From: Echinicola pacifica DSM 19836
Lineage (GTDB): Bacteria > Bacteroidota > Bacteroidia > Cytophagales > Cyclobacteriaceae
DNA: 64,000 nucleotides
Reading direction: 5' to 3'
Assembly (NCBI RefSeq): GCF_000373245.1
Contig: NZ_KB890750.1
Location: 1-64,000, forward strand
Positions 54,544 through 61,603 of the stretch are shown here, piece after piece (position 1 is the stretch's first letter; each line of letters begins with the position of its first letter). The notes beneath the pieces were generated by a model. The model did not search any database, was not told the DNA's origin, and saw only the letters and a program-made list of their open reading frames with translations. Both the position numbers and the translations under genes were made by a program.

Positions 54544-55398
54544 ATGGAATATACTTCACAATATCGCCCCTTCTTCAAAATTGAGTTCTATCATCAGTAC
54601 TTCCTTGATGACGGATTAGCAAGTTTTGCGAGTCTCTCCCCAGCGGATTCAGCGAGGCAATTAGCTAATTACGACTGGGGAGATATCTTAGCTATTCGGC
54701 CGAGTCCAAAATCAGCACAATGGCTGGCGGGAAATCAAATTCTCTTAAAAAATACCGCCCATGGTCTGATGGGCCTGATTAAGGTGAATAGCAATGCTAT
54801 TAATGAACCTTATATTGATTTGGAGTTAATGGAGGATTTTCAGCTGATAATTAGCATCCGTGATCCCTTGTTTTATAATTATACAGGGCTGGAGCCGGCA
54901 GAAGGGATGATTTTCTTAACTAATAAAATTCCAAGCTTCCCCGCTGCCCATTCTGTACCCACACTGAGCAGAGCGGCTGATGCACAGATGATTACATCAG
55001 ATTACCAATTGTCTGCCGAGAATGCGCAATCACTGGACCTGACTTACGGTCAAAAAGGGCTTTCAAGGGCTCAGATGCTTCTTAACCTCAGCATGCAAGG
55101 AGATCAAAGCAATCTAGGATTAATAAATCTAGATGGAACACTCAAGGCCCAGATGCCATTATTCCGGGTGCATTTTCCCAATCGCAAAACCATCTGGAAG
55201 TATAACCATAGTAGGGATAACTTCATATCTGAGACTAAAGTGGCCTATCCTCTGACCAGCACGGGGTATATAGATCTTAAGAACCCCTCCGATTTCAATA
55301 ATCCGCCAACGGATTTTGACAAGTATTCATTTCCTAATCCGACTGCTAGCCAGATAATTTATAGAGACAACAAAATTTATTCAGAAATATTCATTTAA
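54544..55398 (+). CDS. Unrecognised structural protein between cap and sheath
   Basis: 284 residues, no signal peptide or membrane segment. Predicted beta-rich, with aromatic-rich ends (Y-R-P-F-F-K-I-E-F-Y-H-Q-Y-F-L at 8-22, and F-P-N-R-K-T-I-W-K-Y-N near 213). No family recognised. It starts 4 bp after the DUF4255 gene and ends 12 bp before the sheath gene, so it is surely part of the machine. Its place next to the cap suggests a cap-adaptor or cap-associated role, like the adaptor reported for the Algoriphagus system; this is inference from position. Confidence 0.7.
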   Translation: MEYTSQYRPFFKIEFYHQYFLDDGLASFASLSPADSARQLANYDWGDILAIRPSPKSAQWLAGNQILLKNTAHGLMGLIKVNSNAINEPYIDLELMEDFQLIISIRDPLFYNYTGLEPAEGMIFLTNKIPSFPAAHSVPTLSRAADAQMITSDYQLSAENAQSLDLTYGQKGLSRAQMLLNLSMQGDQSNLGLINLDGTLKAQMPLFRVHFPNRKTIWKYNHSRDNFISETKVAYPLTSTGYIDLKNPSDFNNPPTDFDKYSFPNPTASQIIYRDNKIYSEIFI

Positions 55399-55410
55399 CC
55401 CATTTTGATC

Positions 55411-57342
55411 ATGGCAACAACATACAAAACCCCGGGGGTATATATCGAGGAGATATCGAAATTTCCCCCCTCAGTAGCGCAGGTGGAGACCGCCATCCCT
55501 GCCTTCATAGGCTATACGCAGAAGGCAGTGATTGATGAAATCGATTTTCATTCCTCAGGAACCGTAAAGCCGATAAAAATCAAGTCATTACCTGAATACG
55601 AGTTGTTTTTTGGGGGAGCTCCAGAGCCAACCACCCTAGAGATCAATTTGGATGCGAATAATGCGGTGGTGAGCACCACTGTGAATGGAATCAATCTGCT
55701 CTATGATTCCCTGCGGATGTTCTATTCCAATGGGGGTGGGGACTGCTATATAGTGTCTGTTGGGGCGTATAATACCCAAGCCAGCGATGTGGACAAGGGG
55801 GATTTACTAGCAGGACTGAAGACCTTAGAGAAAGTGGATCAGCCCACCTTACTGGTCATTCCAGAGTCGGTCAATCTGCAGGTTGCCGAAGCGGGAGAGG
55901 TCCATGCTGCCATGCTGGCCCAATGTAATAAGTTGCAGGATCGATTTTCGGTCCTTGATCTGGTCAACGGAGACCAGGAAATCACGCCCACGATGGATCC
56001 TATACAGGATTTCCGAAATAACGTGGGGATGAATTACCTTAAATACGGAGCAGCCTATTATCCTTGGCTAAAAACCACCTTGCCCTTCAGCATCTCTTAT
56101 GAGGCCATCACCAATGCCACTGCTACCAAAGATGGCAGTGCAGTGACCTTAAGCACCTTATTTAACCAAACTCTGGTCAATGGTATAAATATGATCAATG
56201 CAGATATTGTATCTGCAAAAGCCGTCCTGGGCCCAGATAATACTGAAATCACTAACCGAACAGACCTGGTGGACTATGCAGAGTTGGTCTATGATTACCT
56301 AAAGGCCTTCCACGATCTCAGTCCTACCGATGCGGATATCAGCGACCCTAATAATGCTGCAGCGATCCATAGCAGGTATTTGGATGCCAGTGGGAACTAT
56401 CAAGGGCTGGTGCAGACCTTCTATGATTACCTGCACTATAGCGATAATGATAATAGTACGGCGAATATTGCCAGTTGGGCAGACCCATTATTAGACTTAG
56501 GGCCAGGAAACGGCTTCCATGCTGGGGAGAATTTTTCTAAGTTAACCCTGGCGGCTCCTACGGCAAGCAACGATATTTTTACCGCCACCCAGACCGCCAC
56601 CAATGCCACGCCGAGTTTTCGAAGTTTGGTATCCAAGCTCAATGGAATGGTGGCAAGCTATATCAATGAATTGATCGAAAGTAAAAAACAGAAAGTGGAA
56701 TCCCTGGAGCAGCTGGATCCAGTCTATACTTCCATCATCACTGCGATCAGCAAAAAAGGCGTGGTGCTACCTCCAAGTGGAGCTATGGTAGGCGTCTATG
56801 CCGCCGTGGATAGTAATAGCGGGGTATGGAAAGCTCCAGCAAATGTCAGCATCACTGCCGTGAAGGGCCCAGCCGTGAATATCACGCATGAAGAACAGCA
56901 AAGCATGAATGTGGATGTGGATGCTGGAAAGTCCATCAATGCTATAAGGACCTTTACCGGCAAAGGAACCATGGTCTGGGGAGCTCGGACTCTGGCAGGA
57001 AACGACAAGGAATGGAGATTTGTACCTGTACGCCGCTTCTTCATCATGGCGGAGGAATCGATCAAGAAAGCCTCTGAGCAATTTGTATTTGAAGGAAATG
57101 ACGGCAATACCTGGGTCAGAGTCCGAGCCATGATAGAGAACTTCCTTACCCTTCAGTGGAGAGCGGGAGCCTTGGCAGGAGCCAAAGCAGAACATGCTTT
57201 CTATGTGAAAGTAGGTCTGGGACATACCATGACCTCTCAGGATATTCTAGATGGGATTATGAATGTGGAAATAGGATTGGCCGTGGTAAGACCCGCAGAG
57301 TTTATCATATTGAAATTTTCTCACAAAATGCAAGAATCTTAA
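55411..57342 (+). CDS. Contractile sheath protein (phage tail sheath family)
   Basis: 643 residues from ATG 55411; a TTG at 55405 adds two residues and is not needed. The N-terminal T-Y-K-T-P-G-V-Y-I-E-E-I (4-15) and A-I-P-A-F-I-G-Y-T (about 29-37) are textbook sheath motifs. The C-terminal part, with W-x-x-V-x-V-R-R and I-E-x-G-L-A-V-V-R-P-A-E-F-I, forms the interlocking arm region. It is longer than typical eCIS sheaths because of a large middle insertion (about 190-440), probably exposed on the outside. It is the only sheath gene visible; Afp has three. Confidence 0.93.
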   Translation: MATTYKTPGVYIEEISKFPPSVAQVETAIPAFIGYTQKAVIDEIDFHSSGTVKPIKIKSLPEYELFFGGAPEPTTLEINLDANNAVVSTTVNGINLLYDSLRMFYSNGGGDCYIVSVGAYNTQASDVDKGDLLAGLKTLEKVDQPTLLVIPESVNLQVAEAGEVHAAMLAQCNKLQDRFSVLDLVNGDQEITPTMDPIQDFRNNVGMNYLKYGAAYYPWLKTTLPFSISYEAITNATATKDGSAVTLSTLFNQTLVNGINMINADIVSAKAVLGPDNTEITNRTDLVDYAELVYDYLKAFHDLSPTDADISDPNNAAAIHSRYLDASGNYQGLVQTFYDYLHYSDNDNSTANIASWADPLLDLGPGNGFHAGENFSKLTLAAPTASNDIFTATQTATNATPSFRSLVSKLNGMVASYINELIESKKQKVESLEQLDPVYTSIITAISKKGVVLPPSGAMVGVYAAVDSNSGVWKAPANVSITAVKGPAVNITHEEQQSMNVDVDAGKSINAIRTFTGKGTMVWGARTLAGNDKEWRFVPVRRFFIMAEESIKKASEQFVFEGNDGNTWVRVRAMIENFLTLQWRAGALAGAKAEHAFYVKVGLGHTMTSQDILDGIMNVEIGLAVVRPAEFIILKFSHKMQES

Positions 57343-57371
57343 TTAACCTAGCCACTTAAACAGCAGAAATC

Positions 57372-57800
57372 ATGAATTATCCTTTGTCTAAATTTCACTT
57401 CTCCGTCCAGTGGGGAGGAACCAAAATCGGCTTTACGGAAGTTTCTGGATTGGATGTAGAAACAGAAGTTATCGAATACCGGCACGGAGCCAGCCCCGAA
57501 TACAGCAAGATCAAAATGCCGGGTATGCAGAAGTTTTCTAATATCACCCTTAAGCGGGGCACCTTCCAGAGTGATAACGAATTTCACGAATGGTACAATA
57601 CCATCAACCTCAATAAGGTGGAGCGAAGGGATATCACCATCAGCTTGCTGAATGAGGAACATAAGCCTGTGGTAAGTTGGAAAATCAAAAATGCCTGGCC
57701 ACTAAAAATACAATCCACAGACCTGAAGGGAGATGGCAACGAGGTGGCCATCGAATCGATGGAACTGGTGCATGAAGGGCTGTCCGTCCAAAACGAATAA
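57372..57800 (+). CDS. Inner tube protein 1 (gp19/Hcp-like)
   Basis: 142 residues, the T4 gp19-like tube family. The pattern F-H-F-S-V-Q-W-G-G-T (8-17), F-T-E-V-S-G-L-D-V-E-T-E (about 21-32), L-K-R-G-T-F (about 59-64) and E-x-M-E-L-V-H-E (about 128-135) is typical of Afp1/Afp5-type subunits, which stack as hexameric rings inside the sheath. It lies 29 bp after the sheath gene. Its paralogue is encoded 6 bp downstream. Confidence 0.92.
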   Translation: MNYPLSKFHFSVQWGGTKIGFTEVSGLDVETEVIEYRHGASPEYSKIKMPGMQKFSNITLKRGTFQSDNEFHEWYNTINLNKVERRDITISLLNEEHKPVVSWKIKNAWPLKIQSTDLKGDGNEVAIESMELVHEGLSVQNE

Positions 57801-57806
57801 GCGACC

Positions 57807-58250
57807 ATGAGTACTTACTATCCCCCTCCGAGTTTTCACTTTCTCGTAGAATTTACAGGCATAGAAGCGGTAAAAAAAGACCAGGAATTCCAGTCAGTCT
57901 CCGGGCTGAGTGTGGATATAGATACGGAGGATTTTGCGGAGGGAGGCGAAAATCGATTCAAACATAAGTTTCCTGTACGCACCAAATATCCAAACCTTGT
58001 CCTCAAAAGGGGAATATTGATCGATTCGGAGGTGATCGCGTGGTGCCAAAATGCAATCGAAGACTTTGAGTTTAAGCCCATTGACCTGACCGTAAAACTG
58101 CTTAATGAGGAACATGAGCCGCTGATGACCTGGAATGTGGTGCATGCTTACCCGGTAAAATGGAGCGTGGAAGACCTCAATGCGCAGGAAAGTAAGCTGG
58201 CTATAGAATCCATAGAATTGTCTTATAATTATTTCAAAACGATCCATTGA
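57807..58250 (+). CDS. Inner tube protein 2 (tube paralogue, possible initiator)
   Basis: 147 residues, same family as the preceding gene: F-H-F-L-V-E-F-T-G (9-17), F-Q-S-V-S-G-L-S-V-D-I-D (about 27-38), L-V-L-K-R-G-I (about 62-68) and L-A-I-E-S-I-E-L-S-Y-N (about 132-142). Having two paralogues next to the baseplate genes suggests that one, probably this copy, forms the tube-initiator ring on the baseplate, as Afp5 or Afp6 does; this is inference from order. Confidence 0.9.
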   Translation: MSTYYPPPSFHFLVEFTGIEAVKKDQEFQSVSGLSVDIDTEDFAEGGENRFKHKFPVRTKYPNLVLKRGILIDSEVIAWCQNAIEDFEFKPIDLTVKLLNEEHEPLMTWNVVHAYPVKWSVEDLNAQESKLAIESIELSYNYFKTIH

Positions 58251-58251
58251 T

Positions 58252-58407
58252 ATGCCTATAGAAATTAAGGAATTGCACATCAAAATCACGGTGGATGAAT
58301 CTGGCAATACCTCCACAAAACCCGCGGGTAATGAAGGCAAGGAAGAACTGGTTTCTAAATGCGTGGAGCAAGTTATGGAAATTCTTAGGGAACAAAAAGA
58401 GCGATAA
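58252..58407 (+). CDS. Small DUF5908-like protein
   Basis: 51 residues from ATG 58252 to TAA 58405-58407, fitting exactly between tube 2 and the LysM gene (1 and 3 bp gaps). The start M-P-I-E-I-K-E-L-H-I-K-I-T-V, a polar middle and a C-terminal helix E-E-L-V-S-K-C-V-E-Q-V-M-E-I-L match the small DUF5908 proteins found at this spot in Bacteroidota injection-system clusters. Function unknown; perhaps a chaperone or a piece of the baseplate. Confidence 0.75.
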   Translation: MPIEIKELHIKITVDESGNTSTKPAGNEGKEELVSKCVEQVMEILREQKER

Positions 58408-58410
58408 GCC

Positions 58411-59097
58411 ATGAGCGAGGGAAAATTAGAAAAGCTAAAAATCAAAGCCTATAAGGATGAGAAATTTACCGAAGAGGTAGATGATGGGGAGTTCGTCACT
58501 CTGCTCAACCCGGAAAAATATAAGTTCCAGTTCCGCGTGGACCAAAACGAGGATCAGGCCTCCGGCACCAGCGCAGCCCCCATACGGTTCAATAAAATTC
58601 TCCCAAAGGTACTTTCATTGGATTTTCTCTTTGACCGCACAGGGGTAATCGCCGGATATGAGGCCAGTGAGGATGGCGTGATCGAAGATCTGGAGCATTT
58701 TAAGAAGCTAGTCTATGAATATAATGGTGAAAAACATAAGCCAAACTACCTTCTGATAAGCTGGGGAAGCCTGCTATTTAAAGGCTACCTCAAGGAAATG
58801 GATATTGAGTATAAGCTGTTTCGACCGGATGGCACGCCCATTCGTGCCATGGTAACCGTGAAGATCGGGGAATTTGTAGAGGAGGAATTAAGGGCTGCTC
58901 AGGAGAACAATCAATCCCCTGACCTGACCCATTTCCGAGTCGTAAGTGATGGAGATACCCTTCCACTGATGACACATAGGATCTATGGGGACGCTAAATA
59001 CTACCTAGAAGTCGCCAAGGTAAACGGGCTTGTTAATTTCAGGAATCTCGAGATAGGCACAGAAATCTATTTTCCTCCACTTTCAAAACAAAATTAA
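58411..59097 (+). CDS. LysM-containing baseplate protein (Afp7-like)
   Basis: 228 residues. The N-terminal part (about 1-165), with L-K-I-K-A-Y-K-D-E-K-F and G-E-F-V-T-L-L-N-P-E-K-Y, is the beta-rich domain that joins tube to baseplate in Afp7/gp53-type proteins. A LysM domain (about 174-225, V-V-S-D-G-D-T-L-P-L-M-T-H-R-I-Y-G) ends the chain. It sits between the tube and spike genes, as in Afp and PVC. Confidence 0.9.
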   Translation: MSEGKLEKLKIKAYKDEKFTEEVDDGEFVTLLNPEKYKFQFRVDQNEDQASGTSAAPIRFNKILPKVLSLDFLFDRTGVIAGYEASEDGVIEDLEHFKKLVYEYNGEKHKPNYLLISWGSLLFKGYLKEMDIEYKLFRPDGTPIRAMVTVKIGEFVEEELRAAQENNQSPDLTHFRVVSDGDTLPLMTHRIYGDAKYYLEVAKVNGLVNFRNLEIGTEIYFPPLSKQN

Positions 59098-59109
59098 TAC
59101 TTCCATACT

Positions 59110-60831
59110 ATGAGCTCAAATGACACAACGGTTTCCTTAACAATCCTAACCAATGGGCAGGCCATCTCCAGTAGCTATGGGGTGAAGAGTGTTCAGGTAA
59201 GCATGGCTCTGAACAAGATCCCGCTATGCAGGATAGCGCTGATCGATGGTGATGTGTCCACCTCAGAATTTGCTGCCAGCGATTCCCAGGATTTTGTACC
59301 AGGCACGGAGATAGAGGTCGCTTTGGGCTTTGGGGGAAAGAATAGCACTGTTTTTAAAGGAATCATCACTCGCCATGCCCTAAAAATCAGGGAAGCACAA
59401 TCCCATCTTATTTTGGATGTAAGGCATATCGCCATAAAATCAACTTTGCGCAAGCGAAATAGATATTTCTACGATATGAAGGATGAGGATGTCTTTCAGG
59501 AATTATTTTCCCCTTATTCCATAGATCTGGAAGCTGATGCGGGCACTGCCAGCCATGTCCAGCTGGTACAATATGAAAGTAGTGACTGGGATTTTGCCCT
59601 TCAACGTGCCCAGGCTCATGGGAAGGTGATCAATGTTGGTATAGACAAGATCAAAATAGAGAATCCTTCAATGGATACCGGGGAAGTAGCCACTATTCAT
59701 TATGGTGAAAATGTATTGAGTTTTGATGGGGAAATAGATGCTCGTACCCAAGTAAAGAAGGTGAAAGTAAGATCATGGGATCCCGATGAGCAGGAGGAAA
59801 TAGAGCTGGATGGAGAGGACAAAAACTGGCCAAGTCCGGGAAATATTTCGGCCTCCACGCTTGCAGAAAGTCTCACCGAAGATCCTTTAGTCCTAAGTCA
59901 CGGAGGGAGTATGGATCCCGAGGAACTGAAAAGCTGGGCTACTGGGGAGTGGAGCTATAGACAGCTGGGAAAAGTGAGGGCGCGCGCAAAGATTACTGGA
60001 GATGCCAATATACTACCGGGAACTTTAGTAATACTAAAGGGCTTGGGCGCAAGGTTTAGCGGCAAAGCGTATGTGACTGGAGTGAATCATCAGGTCTATG
60101 AAGGTACCTGGGAAACTGATGTGCAAATAGGCTTAGAACCTAATCAAGTCCAAAATGGGATTTCCAGCCCTTCACATCTAACCAATAGTGAGCTGTTTTC
60201 CGGCATCAAGGGGCTTCAAGTCGGAACTGTCACCAGTCTGGAAGACCCAGACGCAGCTGAGCGCATTCAGGTGAAATTGCCAATGATCAATAATGAGGAG
60301 GAAGGCATATGGTGTCGCTATATAAGTCTGGATGCTGGGGAAGATAGAGGCTATGTCTTTAGACCCGAGCCAAAGGATGAGGTTTTAGTAGGATTCATCG
60401 ATAATGACCCCAGCCAGGGGGTAATCCTCGGAATGCTCTATAGCAAAAAGCACCCCAGCCCAATAGAGGCTTCCAATGATAATATGGAGAAAGGCTTTGT
60501 TTCCAAATCCGGAATAAAAATCATTTTTGATGATGAGATAAGCCAATTAACTATTGAGACGCCCGGGGGCAATAAGATAATCCTCGATGATGATGATGGC
60601 AGTATCCTGATGGAAGATCAAAATGGCAATAAGGGCTATTACAGTTCGGAAGGGATTTCCCTCGAGAGTGAAGGTGCCATCACTATCAAAACCAAAGGAG
60701 ATATCTCTATGGAAGGCATGAATATCAGCCTGAAGGCCGAAGGGGAGTTTACTGCAGAGGGCGGTGGAGGAGCAGAGATAAGCAGCAGTGGAATCGCAGT
60801 GCTCAAAGGCTCACTAGTCCAGATAAATTGA
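59110..60831 (+). CDS. VgrG-like spike protein (Afp8-like)
   Basis: 573 residues. The gp27-like hub (about 1-360) is followed by a gp5-like OB-fold (about 375-450, with G-T-V-T-S-L-E-D-P-D and V-L-V-G-F-I-D-N-D-P-S-Q-G) and a C-terminal beta-helix needle (about 455-573) made of repeating G-N-K-I, G-N-K-G and S-x-G-I strands. It forms the trimeric spike at the tip of the tube. No extra toxin domain follows the needle, so cargo must be elsewhere. It is 12 bp after the LysM gene. Confidence 0.93.
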   Translation: MSSNDTTVSLTILTNGQAISSSYGVKSVQVSMALNKIPLCRIALIDGDVSTSEFAASDSQDFVPGTEIEVALGFGGKNSTVFKGIITRHALKIREAQSHLILDVRHIAIKSTLRKRNRYFYDMKDEDVFQELFSPYSIDLEADAGTASHVQLVQYESSDWDFALQRAQAHGKVINVGIDKIKIENPSMDTGEVATIHYGENVLSFDGEIDARTQVKKVKVRSWDPDEQEEIELDGEDKNWPSPGNISASTLAESLTEDPLVLSHGGSMDPEELKSWATGEWSYRQLGKVRARAKITGDANILPGTLVILKGLGARFSGKAYVTGVNHQVYEGTWETDVQIGLEPNQVQNGISSPSHLTNSELFSGIKGLQVGTVTSLEDPDAAERIQVKLPMINNEEEGIWCRYISLDAGEDRGYVFRPEPKDEVLVGFIDNDPSQGVILGMLYSKKHPSPIEASNDNMEKGFVSKSGIKIIFDDEISQLTIETPGGNKIILDDDDGSILMEDQNGNKGYYSSEGISLESEGAITIKTKGDISMEGMNISLKAEGEFTAEGGGGAEISSSGIAVLKGSLVQIN

Positions 60832-60882
60832 TGAAAAAATACTGATTATTGAATAAAAGTCAAACTATAAATAATAAGTGAA

Positions 60883-61173
60883 ATGGGGATGCCAGCAGCA
60901 AGAGCAAACGATATGCATGTCTGTCCAATGGTGACAGGGACTGTCCCACATGTGGGGGGACCGATCATGCCTCCTGGAGAGGCCACCGTGCTGATCGGTG
61001 GGATGCCAGCCGCTCGGGTAGGAGATATGGCCACCTGCACTGGGCCGCCCGATAGCATAGTGGTGGGATCAGGTACGGTGCTTATTGGCGGAATGCCTGC
61101 CGCCAGACTGGGTGATAGCACGGCCCATGGAGGCACGATAGTTTTAGGTGAAATGACAGTTTTGATAGGATAA
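60883..61173 (+). CDS. PAAR spike-tip protein
   Basis: 96 residues made almost entirely of PAAR repeats: M-P-A-A-R-A-N-D, M-P-A-A-R-V-G-D and M-P-A-A-R-L-G-D, with T-V-L-I-G-G between. PAAR proteins cap the spike trimer as a sharp cone and bind a metal ion through His and Cys (H12, C14 and C47 are candidates). No toxin extension. Here it precedes the gp25 gene, the reverse of the Afp9-Afp10 order. Confidence 0.94.
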   Translation: MGMPAARANDMHVCPMVTGTVPHVGGPIMPPGEATVLIGGMPAARVGDMATCTGPPDSIVVGSGTVLIGGMPAARLGDSTAHGGTIVLGEMTVLIG

Positions 61174-61176
61174 ATC

Positions 61177-61587
61177 ATGGAAGATAGCGGAGATTTCTTA
61201 GGTGTAGGATGGACTTTCCCTCCGGAATTTGATAAAAATACCGGGCAGGTGAAGCTGGTAAAGGGCGAGCTTGATATTTTGCAAAGTCTGCAAATCCTCT
61301 TCACCACCAAAATTGGTGAGCGTATCATGCATCCTAATTTTGGTGCAAACCTAGATGACCTACAGTTTAGCCCTATCAATAGAACGCTGATCACCTATAT
61401 ATCAGATCGTATCCGCACCGCCATTCTCTATCACGAACCACGCATAGACCCCGAAAAAATAAGTATAAACCAAGGAAATATAGAAGATGGGGAGGTGATC
61501 ATTGAGCTTACCTATAAAATACGATCCACCAACTCCCGCCGAAATATGGTATTCCCATATTATATTCTGGAAGGTACTAATCTATAA
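61177..61587 (+). CDS. gp25-like baseplate wedge protein (Afp9-like)
   Basis: 136 residues, gp25/W family: L-Q-I-L-F-T-T-K-I-G-E-R-I-M-H-P-N-F-G (about 45-63), with the G-E-R and P-x-F-G marks of the family, then helices and a C-terminal strand. It binds the sheath at the baseplate and starts its assembly. It begins 3 bp after PAAR. Confidence 0.93.
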   Translation: MEDSGDFLGVGWTFPPEFDKNTGQVKLVKGELDILQSLQILFTTKIGERIMHPNFGANLDDLQFSPINRTLITYISDRIRTAILYHEPRIDPEKISINQGNIEDGEVIIELTYKIRSTNSRRNMVFPYYILEGTNL

Positions 61588-61603
61588 TTAACCGACTTAT
61601 ATA

